In this document: one piece after another, positions 1 to 11,387 of the stretch
Layout of the letters: every line of letters begins with the position of its first letter
How positions within the stretch are numbered: the stretch's first letter is position 1
NCBI GenBank assembly: GCA_022496805.1
Contig: CM040106.1
Span: forward strand, 124,001-188,000
Origin: Pohlia nutans
Taxonomy: Eukaryota; Streptophyta; Bryopsida; Bryales; Mniaceae
Direction of reading: 5' to 3'
Length of the DNA stretch: 64,000 nt
The notes under the pieces: model-generated
The model's input: only the letters and a program-made list of their open reading frames with translations
The model's database searches: none
Told to the model about the DNA's origin: nothing
Position numbers and translations under genes: made by a program

Positions 1-1705
1 TCTAATAATGCAAGTTTGAGATGAATATATGGCACAATGTTGGTATTCAATTGTACAATCGATGTGCGCGCACCTTGCTGATCTTCCATTCTTTAGACCT
101 TGGTTTACCAGGGTTCTTTGGATCGGGTATCCCATAATTGATCCACAGATCTCAGCAGTATTGCACGTGCAGAAGGTACTCCGGCGAATCCCACTTGTGT
201 TGATTCGTGTTATTTGTGCGCCGTGACAGTTCCGACAACAGCATCTTATTCTCGGTCCACACGAAGTCACACTGCCAAGTCTTGACCTTCTTCTTGCGCT
301 CGGGATCCACTGAGTCAAGTGCCAAGAGTTTCTTTGCAGCCGCCACAGAATGCCTAGTAATAATGTAAAATTTTCCGCCTTTTACATATTTAAAGTAGAA
401 TGGCTTTTTGTCTACCTTGGGCATAAGAGTCAAGGATTGCTTGGGCGGGTGTATTCCAGTCAAATAAATCTCTAGCAGACTTTTGGCAAGTAATTCGTGG
501 AATGGGCGGTACTTAAATTCTATTGGTGCATTGATCATCTGATCCACGTCAATCTCTCTCGTGAAGTCTTGCCCCCAGATGTACATTGGCACACTTTTGA
601 CCTTGAATTACTTGAGCTCTTCGGCACAATCGTCGTAGTCTATGTCCTTCCTCTCATCCGTCTTTACCGGGCGCTTATATCAACGTTCCTTCTTTCGTTT
701 CTAGAGTGGGCAGGGTGCATTAGATGTGGTCGATGCGTTTGCTTCCTTTTCCGTGTTCTCAATTGGTATTGTTCCTCCATTATTTGGAACTGGGGTATTC
801 GAGAACCTTACTGTCGAGGTCTGCTTTCGCCGGCGTTTTGCTGGTCGAGGTGATCGTGCAACTATGTCACCGTTGAAGTTGCTAGTGGTCATTTGACTAC
901 CGGCGACGAGGGGAGTTACTTCGAGGCTGTCGTTACCCTCGCCAACTTCATGCACTTCCTCACCTTCCAAACTGGACACCATCAGTTGTTCGGATGAATC
1001 TAACTCCACTACCTCGGCCTGTGCTTCTTGCACTTCCTTGTTTTTCACTAGTGGTTTGCCCTTCTTTGATTTGGCACGGCTAGGAGCACGACTACATGAC
1101 ACTGGAGCGAGCAGTGGCCGTTTTTTTAAGCCGGTTTTCTCCGGTACCCCTATAGTTGGGTTTAGCTGTCGTGTGACCTTATTCAGAGTTTGCAGCATCG
1201 CCAAGAGCATCCTACTCAACAGCTCGTTGTCCACTGAGTTCAGGTATGTGATAGCCTTACGAGTTAGAAGGGTTTCATCTCCTTCCGCCTTAAGGTCTTC
1301 CTCATGCTCAGTAAGGCTTTCAATGAACGGTCTGGCTTGGAACAAATCCTCTCCTTCCGCGAAATATAGATGAGCCTCCATCCCAGAGTTGTTTGCAACT
1401 CTTAGAATCACGTACGGGTGGAAGTGTTTGACGTTGGTGACTACAAGGTTGGTCACGCACGTAAAAGCAGTGTCCGTCGCTGGAGCGATCGCACCATTCA
1501 CAACCACCCTGAGACCAAATTTGACGGGGTCTGCCTGCTTCTGGACCTTGACGTACCATTGGCAAGGTCCGGAAAGGCTTTGCTTTGGCCAATATCTCTT
1601 TCCTCCATTGGTCTCTTTTCGCATGTTGGCATCAGCGATGGCCTTGAACAATTCTCCACCATACGGGATATGAGCCACAAAGTCCGTTGTATCTTTTCCT
1701 ATGCC
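1..1705 (-). pseudogene. Decayed gene of unknown function, cut by the window edge
   Basis: One minus-strand frame runs from about 1705 to the left edge, broken by in-frame stops at 701-703 (TAG), 680-682 (TGA), 608-610 (TAA) and 152-154 (TGA). The stretches between stops have normal protein composition. The first part (1678-704) is a globular domain with aromatic clusters, followed by an acidic region and a basic, nuclear-localisation-like run around 780-800. The second part (592-155) is rich in K, F and W. Directly upstream, minus TCTGCAG followed by GGC (AG at 1707-1706) is a good 3' splice site, so this is probably an internal exon and the apparent start at 1678 is a GTG valine codon, not initiation. 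I do not recognise the family; a transposon-associated protein is likely from context. Sure that it was coding, unsure of function. Confidence 0.5.
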
Positions 1706-1829
1706 CTGCAGATCTGAATGTGCAGGACTTATGAGATAGGCTACTGCATTTGACGAGTGGTTGTCAAACTACATTCTGAATGCTAAGGCTTCACAGCGAG
1801 AGGCTTCCTACTGTAATTCAATCACCATT

Positions 1830-1851
1830 CCAGTGGTCAATTGACCACTGG
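1830..1851. repeat. 22-bp perfect palindrome
   Basis: The sequence centred on CAATTG (half-site CCAGTGGTCAA) is its own reverse complement over 22 bases. Imperfect relatives occur near 7636, 8300 and 12071, so it may belong to a dispersed repeat family rather than being a chance site. Confidence 0.75.
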
Positions 1852-1972
1852 CCACCAGAATTTTAGCCCTCATGTACGTACATTTCCACTCAATGTTATA
1901 CTCCAACTATACGGTTTCGTGTACATGCTCTTGTATTTAATACAAATATAAATTGGAAAGAAATACTGCCAT

Positions 1973-2188
1973 ACGTAAAAGATTAACACATTCAAACTCA
2001 ACGACCACAGAGACTGCTGATCCGCTTACACCGCAAGTTCACTATACGGCCGGAAAAATTCATTCTCCAATCTCTAAGTGGTGAGATGACATGGGTTAAA
2101 ATACTTCCATTATAAAAGATTAACGAATTCAACTCAACAACCACAGAGGTTGCTTATCCACTTACGCCGTGAGTTCACTACACGCAAT
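1973..2188. repeat. Two-copy tandem repeat, 138-bp spacing
   Basis: A block starting near 1973 (AAAAGATTAACACATTCAAA, then CTCAACGACCACAGAG, ending GTTCACTATACG) recurs from about 2111 with scattered substitutions. The repeated part is about 75 bp. No coding potential is visible. Confidence 0.65.
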
Positions 2189-3275
2189 TTCCAAATGGCC
2201 AAGGTTTTTTCAGTAAAGAAAATTACAATTTAGTTAGTGAAGCGCTTGTATCCGGTATTGAAAAAAAAACAACAAACCTCCTAATCTCAGAGGAGCAAAA
2301 AAAACTTCGTGACTACCCTAGTAGTACCGCGTCCAAAAGTGCGCAAAACCCTAGTTGTACCACGTCCAAAAGTGCATAAACCCTAGTTGCACCACTATGA
2401 ATCACAACGCAATTAAAACGTTTGTAGCAAATATGATGGTTAAGGGTGGCTTTTGATACTAAAAATGTCCACTTTGAAGGTCGTGTGCTCCTCCTTCCAC
2501 TTTGAAGGTCATGTGCTCCTCCTTCTAGCGACAGGTAAGAAACATCGGGCGCTCTACTAAGAACCCTAGACCTCGAGACGTTGCGCGTCCTCCACTGGGA
2601 GCACACACTACACTTTTGCGCACGGAGCCACTCCCTTGGAACTTATTCGAACTCAACACACACATTCGGAGCACACACCACGCATTCAAACTTAACGCTT
2701 GCTAATCCCACTACGCCTCCTCCACCGTAAGCCACGAGGTTCGAAAACAATTACATTGCGGACCACAGATCTCGGCATTGGATCTGCAAATGCTGGACAC
2801 TGGAGCGGAAAACTAGAAGGGACGACGCCGGGCTCGGAGAGACGACGACCAGGTATTCCGGGCTGGGAGGGACGACGGACAAGGCTAAAAACTTGAACGG
2901 GCTGCCTGAACTCTCTTCATGGTCATTAATGTATCATGATGCTATCATCCTAATATCATGATACATTGATATCATCATGATTCTATCATTTCTCTTCATC
3001 ATGGTACTACAATATCATCCATTCACACGTGGACCCCCTCACAATTGGAAATTTCGCATCCTACAAATTATTCTAGTATGTTATAATAGTATTTGATAAT
3101 CTTGGAAACTTTATTAGGGTTTAAGGTTTATCATCAGAATACTTCAAATGACAAAAAAACTCGTAGATGAAGTCAGTAGTTTTTGGATGAAAATGATACA
3201 GAATTTTGGAGAGTGTACAATATCTGAATGATGTACAAACTTCATCCATGTTTTCTCATCCGACTCTAATATTTA
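2189..3275. other. Gene-free spacer with a short inverted repeat
   Basis: I see no convincing gene here. A perfect 13-bp inverted repeat (AATGTATCATGAT at 2928-2940 and its complement at 2955-2967, 14-base loop) sits in a stretch rich in ATCATGAT words. Confidence 0.5.
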
Positions 3276-4066
3276 CGATTGAATCTATACGTACATAGTC
3301 TCAAAAACACACCGTTGAATAGAAAAAAAATAATGGTTCTATACTTACATAATCTAAAAAACACACCCTGGAATAGGAAAAAAAAAGGATTGGTTCTATA
3401 CTTATATAATCTCAAAAACACACCCTGGAATAGAAAAATAAAAAAATAATTGATTCTATATTACGCAATCTCAGAAACACACCATTAAATAGAAAAAGAA
3501 ACAAGGATTGGTGGTATACTTATGTAATCTCATGAACACACCCTTGAATAGAAAAAAAAATAGTAAAAAGGATTGATTCTATATTACGCAATCTTAAAAA
3601 CACACCATTGAATAGAAAAAAAATAAAAACTGAGATTGATTCTATACTTACGTAATCTCATAAACACACCCTTGAATAGGAAAAAAAAAAAAAGGATTGA
3701 TTCTATATTACGCAATCTCAAAAACACACCATTGAATAGAAAAAAAAAACAAAGATTGGTTCTATACTTATGTAATCTCATAAACACACCCTTGAATAGA
3801 AAAAAAAAAAAAAAAAAAAAGGTTGATTTTGTATTAAGTGGTCTCAAAAAAACACCATTGAATAGAAAGAAAACAACAAGGATTGGTTCTATACTTACGT
3901 AATCTCAAGAACACACCCGTCAATAAAAAAATCAAAATAAGGATAGATTCTTTACTTACGTAATCTCAAAAAGACACCTGTCAATAAAAAAATTAATAGA
4001 ATAAGGATTAATTCTATACTTACGTAATCTCAAAAAGACACTTTTAAAAAAATAAAATAAGTATGC
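3276..4066. repeat. A-rich satellite, about 60-bp unit, 13 copies
   Basis: Units share TTCTATACTTACGTAATCTC, then AAAAACACACC, then TTGAATAG plus an A-run of variable length. The conserved CACC boxes start near 3308, 3366, 3421, 3480, 3540, 3604, 3667, 3727, 3787, 3852, 3914, 3975 and 4036. In the middle the units alternate between a CACCC(T)TTG type and a CACCATTG type, giving a dimeric higher-order unit of about 122 bp. Reading frames on both strands are by-products of the repeat. Confidence 0.9.
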
Positions 4067-7000
4067 CTATATACTCATGAAACATTGTGAGACACAGTGA
4101 ATTACAAGACATCATGAAATAAGCCGTCATGAAATGTGACATCATGAAATAAGCTGCCCTTATGATTTAGGAGACAAGATTCATAGTGAATTGGCAAATC
4201 ATGAATCCAACATGTTCAATCATTAGATTATCAAATCCGGTGGAAATGAGTGTTCACCTTCATTACCTAAAACTTGAAATCTATAACTTGCCTTTGTTCA
4301 TAAATTCCAAAATATTGTTTTGTGTACTAGTTCATGATTGTTTTATGAAATTCCTCAATTAATTCCCTAACTCCTCAAATACTGCGGGTGCGTGAGTGGA
4401 GTGTCCAAATACATGTATTCATTTCATCCATTTTCAAAAATTTTAATCCAAAGAACATTCTCTCTTTGATTATTCCTCAATATGGTCTGATGAAAATTAC
4501 TTTACTGTTGTTAGCCATATGCACTGAACTCTGGTGGCGTGGTTCAAGTATTTCAAGCTTGTGGATGAAAACGATACAAAATTATGGACAATGTACAATT
4601 TTTGGACGATGTACAAATTTCATCCACGTTTTCTCATCCAACACTCATATTGAGACTTAGAGCATATATGGACTTAGGCATACTTAGATCCTTTCATTTA
4701 GGAAACAATATCTATCATGCCATTGCTTCACATGCATTTAATTTTGTTAGCTTTGTTGAAAAAGTTGTTCAATTTGAGCAATAGAATTGACAATGTTATG
4801 ACACCGTCCAAGAATGTATATATATAGATTAGATTTAATTCAAATGTAGCTCAATTATAGAATTAGGCTCAACGTATTCCAAAAAAAACAAACAATGGTA
4901 AGTTATCTTCCTGCATGTTTAATGTTTTCGAACTTTCTTCTAATTGGAAAGATTTAAATTGTATAGATTATCTATGCAATTATTCAAGTGTAGGTATAAA
5001 ACCTATCAATGAGGAGTTTTAAACAAATTTGTAACCTGAACTCTATAAATTAGATGGAAACTTACCAAAACTAAAGACTCTATACTTTGTATACAGCCAA
5101 GTCACTTTCAATTATAAAATTCCCGAAAAAATGTAACCAAAATCCTTTTAAGTTTCAAGTTCCACACCCTTTGATTGATTTGCATGTTTTGATGTGCATT
5201 ATACAATTCATACACACGTATTATACAGGTACCTTCTATTTTAATACATTTTATATCTTGTAGTGTACGTCGGCTGGAAAAAAGTAGTAAAGACCAGTGC
5301 ATCCAGCTATAGAGCCCTCGGCACTAAACGGTTTGAGATTTGACATCCATGAGCATGAACAGCCAAAGTTGCCATGTTAGAATTCACAAACCGTGCCATA
5401 AAGTATCGAAAACATATACAACAATTAGCGGTTGTAATGTTTCTTTTTTGATCGAATCACACATACAAGAAGCTAATTTCCCATAAATAATTTAGTAAGA
5501 AAATTACAATACAAAAACCACATGACGGATGAGAAGCTATGGATGAAATTTGCATTAGTGTATAGGGTTTAGGGTTTAGGTTTTCGAAGAACTCACTTGC
5601 ATGGATGGAAAAATTAGTAAGATGTTCAATATTTACACATATAACACATGATCAAAAACTCACGATGTACGTACAACTTTTATTCATGCATTAAGTTCAA
5701 AATATCCCTCTTATTCGCATTTTATAATACATGAAACAGTTACAAGATGTATGTAAACTCACTTTATTATTAGGTGTGTAAGAGCTTGGTGGTCTTCAAT
5801 CTCATGGAAAAGTAGGTGAGCTGTCTTTCTTAACGGCCAAATATGTTTTCTTTAAGTTAAAAGTTCTTACATGCTTAATAATGATAATCAACCAAGCTTT
5901 TCCATGCTCTTTAACTATTTGAGGTGCACAAATAAAAGTAAAGTAAAGCAAAATTCACAGTATCTTATTAAAACAAAAGGTGACTTTCAAAAAAATTCTC
6001 ATATTTAGGCATTTTACAAAGGATATGTCTAAGCATTTTACTTTATAGTAAATATCACGTGTAACTAATGCTACTAGCTCTAAAAATAGTTAATGGCATT
6101 CTTCACACATGACATTGAATTTAAAATCAAGTGTGACTGATGTCACTAACCATTGCTTTAGGGGTTGGCAACAATAGTCACACTTGATTTTTACTCCATT
6201 TGATCATTCGTTTTCATCATGTTTTTATGTAGTTCCTTCTATGATAATTATATTTTTGTCCTATTATTTTTATCAATTAGTGGGCATGATAAAATTAATG
6301 AATGTTTAAAATATCTTCCAAACATATTGAAAGTTTTGTATAAATATATTTTTGATGATTAGAATAGGAAAAATTATATTTAAGGTAGATAAAAGTTATG
6401 TTTACATGTAGATTAAAAATGAAAGCGAAGGAATTATTAAACGCATGTTAAATGACTAGTTTGAGAAACCCTTTGTATGTAGAACACTCAAATTTCAAAT
6501 TTCTTGATTGTGTGAAATCTTCATACAACGTCTATTTTCTAATTTCAACACCTAATTAACCCTTTAACGTGTCAAAGTACAAAAGTGGTTTATGTGACGT
6601 TTCAATTTTAGTTCAAAGAGTGAGGCCTTAAACATGATTCCAATATAATTAGAATCAAATAATGGACACCATACCATCTTGTAGTGCATGTTATTCCAAT
6701 TTCATTACAATATAGGAGTAACATTTTACAACACATTTGGGTTTTATCCTTACTCCCTCTGTCATCTAATAGTTAAGCTCTCTCTGTAGCAATAAAAAGA
6801 AGTGATAATGTTATCAAATGAGGTAATAAGTTACATATTTTCCTTTAATTTAGTGTACATAATATCTACGACTGGTGTAGAATTTCCAATTGAATCTATA
6901 CTAGCTATAGATTCCCAAATGTCCCAATATGAGAAAAATTACCAATCATTCGAATATGGCGATAGTAAACTATAATGTAAATAAATAAAGTTGCAAAGGA

Positions 7001-8453
7001 GTGAAAGCAAAATTGTGGAATTTCCAAATGTGCCCCCCCACCCAAGCCAAAAGGTTGACATAACTTAACCTGAATTACCTGACCCCACCCAAGCCAAAGG
7101 TCGCCATAACTTCACTTACAATTTGAGTACCTGGTACGCATAGGTTTCTGCGCAATGCCCTTGTTTGTAATCTCTTCCTCGTTCATCCGCGCTCGTCCAA
7201 ATTTCAATGTGCTCGAGCGTACCATGGCTGCTTCTGTTCTATTCGCATTTGGGGATAGTATCATACAGTTTTTATTCTAGTCTAGATCCATTGCAGATTA
7301 TAGAATGATTGCACGCACAGATTGAGGGTCCTGGTTTGTATTGCCATCGGAAGCTCAGGGTTGTTTTTTGGCGGAGTTCATAGAAATGTCCATTGATTGT
7401 GCATTGAGATGGACACGGATAAGCTGCTGACCATCAGCCTCAACGTATTTTTTGTGAATCGTACATTTCTTTATGCTTGATACTCAATCTATACACTATT
7501 GAAAGAAATTGGAATTTGTTGTGATATTTTAATTACCGTATATAGTTGAAATGATTACGGTGGTGAGTTCATACGCTATACAGAACTTGTACGAGTACAT
7601 GGTAATTTGTAGTGTTAGGATATCCCGAGGGCAGTGCAGCCAGTGGTCAGTTGACTACTCGCAGTGCAAAAATTGGTATGATCAACAGAGCCGGACGGCA
7701 TTGCATTGAATTCCAATGTCCGTCCTAGGTGACTTTGAGTGTCTCCTGAGTTTGGGTATGGTAGCTTCATAATCTCACAATGTGTATGTGTTGTCAGGCC
7801 GAGGATAAGAAGACAACGCGGTACATGAGTGGTTGGAAGTAGTCCAGAATACTATTAGTTTACCGGTTGGATATTTTGAGTATGTGGACCATAGCGCAGA
7901 AGACCACGTTGAGTGTTTATAAGAACCACTTCAATGAAATCCTTTGTCAGTGGTAACTTCCTGAACCTTTGGCATTAGTTTGTGGATAGTCGTTGTCTAT
8001 GGTGTTGATGCAAGCAATAATGCAAGCACGATCAAGTGGGCAAATGACTACAGGTCGGACTCTTCCTACTGATTTCGGTAGCGTCTCACGTAGTAATCAG
8101 AATTGGTAGCGTCTCACGTAGGATTTTGTGTGAGGAAACAGATAATGTTGATAGCATTCAAAAGGAGCATGACAAAATGCATTCTCCAATCTCCCGGTGG
8201 AGACATGACAAAGGTTTATAAAACCGGGCATCAAAGGCTCGTCATATTGTTAGTCAACTAATCGGTGTGTCACTAATTGGACAATGGATAAGTGTGCAGT
8301 GGACAATTGACTACTGGTCAGTGTATATTGGCATTCCTAAAATCTAATATACGCTAATGTGGGGATTATGTACAACACTAAATGTGTTGGCACTAGTTTA
8401 AGATCAACGGTTTTTTTGGCCGCGTTGTGCAGGCACGCTGTCGAAGTTGAGCA
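4067..8453. other. AT-rich, gene-free region
   Basis: About 4.4 kb without a supported gene; short frames here are not protein-like. Small structures include a telomere-like stretch (5562-5580), a roughly 47-bp tandem duplication around 7038-7110 (CCACCCAAGCCAAA, then AGGT, then CATAACTT twice), a repeated GGTAGCGTCTCACGTAG near 8083 and 8106, and a block near 8175-8225 resembling one near 2050-2105. The right end (about 7620-8453) may be the 5' flank of the transposon-type gene that follows. Confidence 0.5.
5562..5580 (+). repeat. Interstitial plant-type telomere repeats
   Basis: Two to three consecutive TTTAGGG units, the plant telomere heptamer, lie inside non-coding DNA. It is too short to be a telomere; such short runs are common interstitially and in promoters. 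Confidence 0.6.
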
Positions 8454-10926
8454 ATGATGGATAGTGATTCTGATTACAGTGATGTGGTAAGAGTGTTGAA
8501 CCAAGTGTGGATCTTCAATTTGTATTTATCTCTTTTTCAATGTAGGAGCAAAATTGCTAGAGGGCTTGCGTTCTTTTAGATGGGCACTATCTTTGTATAG
8601 GTTCAGCACTGAAGTATCCTCTACTATGCATACAGTTCATATATGAATGCAGCTATGATCAATACACGTTGTGGTTTACAAGGAGTTGACTTTGACGTAG
8701 AAGATGCAGATGAGGTGTATCACATTTCGGATGAAGATATGCCAATTCCTAGGTGCAAAGGTATTTGCAGAGATGATTGGTGTAAGAAGGAAATACAGCT
8801 AGTCCACTCAACTAGAGTGTGTGTGGCTACAACGTATGTGGAGTTTGCAAAACTGTGGCAGTCTATTGATGGTAGATCACCTTTAGGAGAAGAGTTTGTA
8901 GAGGTTGTGGTTTGCGAAGTATTACAAGCGGGTGCTTCATTGGAAACTCGCACCCTTCGCAGGTGGTCTACAAAGTTCACACTATTCAAAGGAGTCAGTC
9001 TTTACAACCATGACCGCAAATTCAACGAAGATATTAAAATGAAAGCAGCTTAATTGGGTGATTGTAGGGGAAGTCGTCAATATTCATCATTGCGACATGC
9101 TCAATCCCGTGAAATGTCGCGAAAAGACAACCTCTTACAAAAACAATCAATTCGTGAGACATTACAAACTGCATGTTGCAAGCGGCAATGCTTGAGTCAA
9201 TTCAACCACGCAATGGTGGAGACCTTGCGTTATGGAATGCATCACTTTGATTCGAAGTTAAAAGATAGTATGAAACTTGCGGTGCATAGAAACTTTCACT
9301 ACATACCAAATACATCTAAAAGAGTGTGTGTTGTGGAAGGGAAGATGGTATGTATGCATGCATGGCGTTTGATTTACAACGTATCAAAGACTGATTTTTA
9401 TCGGTATCGGGACTATGCCGCCACTGGTCGATGACCTCAACATTATAGAACCCTCGGGAAGAAGAAGATTCAAAGTAGCATTGCACAGGCCATACATACA
9501 ATGTCCATGATATTGTCGTCAACGGCAGATGCAATGCCGCATTGAACACACACAAAAGCAAGCGGCATAATGAAAGGAAAAAAGGTGGTTGAGAAAGTAC
9601 TTTCAAATGATACAAAGTAGAAGCACATTGTAGAGGAAGTGAACAAGGTAGGAACAGTTTACAAAGTCTGCACTGACTTTGGAAGTTGAATATGTGTTTG
9701 GTTGGTTGATGTATACAGTGGGTGTATTGAACATTACCATGTATTGTGCAGGTGCAAAAAGAATGTGGAAAGAGAGTTATATCACAATCATTATGTAGTA
9801 AGCTGAGGAAAGAACACTTTTCAGATTACCAAATCAAGCGCAGAAGAGATAGTTTTGCTCGGTGCTCTTGTTGTGATCACCTAAAAAAAATGCGGAATGT
9901 TCATGCATATGGATCACCAGGATATAACCATACAACCCAATTGCTTGAAGTACACCTACATCAGCAAGAGGCTTTGCGCGCACACTAATATCTTGAGTAG
10001 AGCGTTAGCATGCTATCGACCATCGCAAGTATTGTGTATTATGCATGACAAAGTCGATCATTCCAAAACAACTTATACTTGCTTTGCACGAATGAACAAG
10101 GCTGTGGATGGACTTATGAAGCTTCTAGTTTCAGTTACAGGGATGTTGGCCCCTAGACATGGGGATAGAAAGTACGCGCACTATTCGTTAGACTTATATC
10201 CTGCTGACAGCAATTAGACCATTGGTTCCATTGCAAGGTTGCTAAGGGACCTTGAAAACCCTTTGAAGTGCATAAACCCAAGCAATTTGTTTTTGGGAGC
10301 AGGGAAAACAGAATTATATGAGGCTAATCTTGTAGGGTCGGAGCAATGCAACAGCTCCATACCTTGAAAACTCGCCGAAGAAGGGACCACATTTATGAAA
10401 TTGCCTCCAATGTTACATGTCCAGTTAGATAACTATTGGAAGGACAATAAAAGCCGGCACATAAAATGTTATTGGTCGCTTCTAGTTGCGAAGGGCATTT
10501 TTGAAGAAATTCAGGTGTCGTTTATGGTTGTTGGCCACACCCATGACGACGTTGACGCGTTGTTTGGCCGTTGGAGCTTGAAGTTGCGAGAAAAGGATTA
10601 TCCAACAATTCCCTTGTTGATGAAATCGTACATGGATTTGGATGACGAACTGTTCATTTCCGAAATAATTGAAGAGGTACCTGACTTCAAGTCTTTTATC
10701 ATTGAATTTATTAGCGACAACGACCTTATTGACCATTCGAAAGGGTGTCAATTTTGATTTTACAAGGATGGTACAGGATGGCCTCTGATGCGGTATAAAT
10801 TGCGATGCACTGATCCGCAATGGCGTCTAGAGTAAGGCATTAAGGTATGGAAGGAGGATGAAGAAGGAAAGCCGAAATTGTTAAGTGGCACTCCACGTGC
10901 TTTGTTGCCACGCCCAATGAAAGGGC
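8454..10926 (+). pseudogene. Broken DUF7869-like transposon protein gene
   Basis: Coding-like stretches at 8643-9053, 9054-9434, 9435-9650, 9746-9988 and 9990-10920 line up in order with a family I recall as DUF7869, large proteins often tied to mobile DNA and probably RNase H-like. The core lies in 10395-10757: QLDNYWKDNK (about 10422-10451) and VVGHTHDDVDALFGRW (10527-10574), the family's signature. A cysteine-containing segment (CSCCDHLKKMR) lies near 9870. Damage includes in-frame stops at 9051-9053, 9432-9434, 10215-10217 and 10365-10367, and a frame change near 9985. A possible first exon starts at ATG 8454 (acidic/Ser residues), followed by a GTAAGA donor at 8487; the joining phase is uncertain. 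A gypsy LTR directly abuts the 3' end at 10927. Confidence 0.65.
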
Positions 10927-11115
10927 TGTGAAGGGTGTTTTCTAGGAACCGACCTTAAACTAGTGAAACTACTTCTCACAATACCACCTGACTTTAGACT
11001 AGTAAGTGGAGATTGAGAGGAATATTAAGAGAGTTCTAATGAAGAAGAATACCCTGTCGACTAGGAATAACACTTGTATGCCTGCAAGTCGACTCCTGCA
11101 TAACTCACAGACTGC
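10927..11115 (-). repeat. Truncated 3' LTR of gypsy G1
   Basis: Homologous to 27109-27300 of the 5' LTR with scattered differences. Similarity stops at a run of CTG triplets near 11113, where the internal region begins, so U3 and the polypurine tract are deleted. Confidence 0.8.
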
Positions 11116-11387
11116 TGCTGCTGTAGTGGAGGCTCTTGCTGTGCTAGGCGTTGTTGCTGCTCCGCGTCCTATGGATCGGCCGGTGGTGCCTGCTGTTCTT
11201 CCTGCTACTAGTCTTTGACCTCGTCTTCATTGGTTGATTCGCTGTCGTCCGCGTCCTCGACTGCGCTCTGCTTGACATCGATAGTCTCCGTTACGTCGTC
11301 GTGAGTCAACTGGTTCTCCCAAAGCAAATGGTCGGGTTCAAGGTGGCTCTTATCTTCGTCTTCTTCTTCGTCGACCGGTGGAATCTC

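Noticed and set aside
3584..3902. Phe-rich minus frame and Lys/Asn-rich plus frame
   Set aside because: By-products of the A-rich satellite.
10922..10926. AGGGC as target-site duplication of gypsy G1
   Set aside because: The sequence after the right LTR is AGTAT; no convincing match, possibly because the 3' LTR is damaged.
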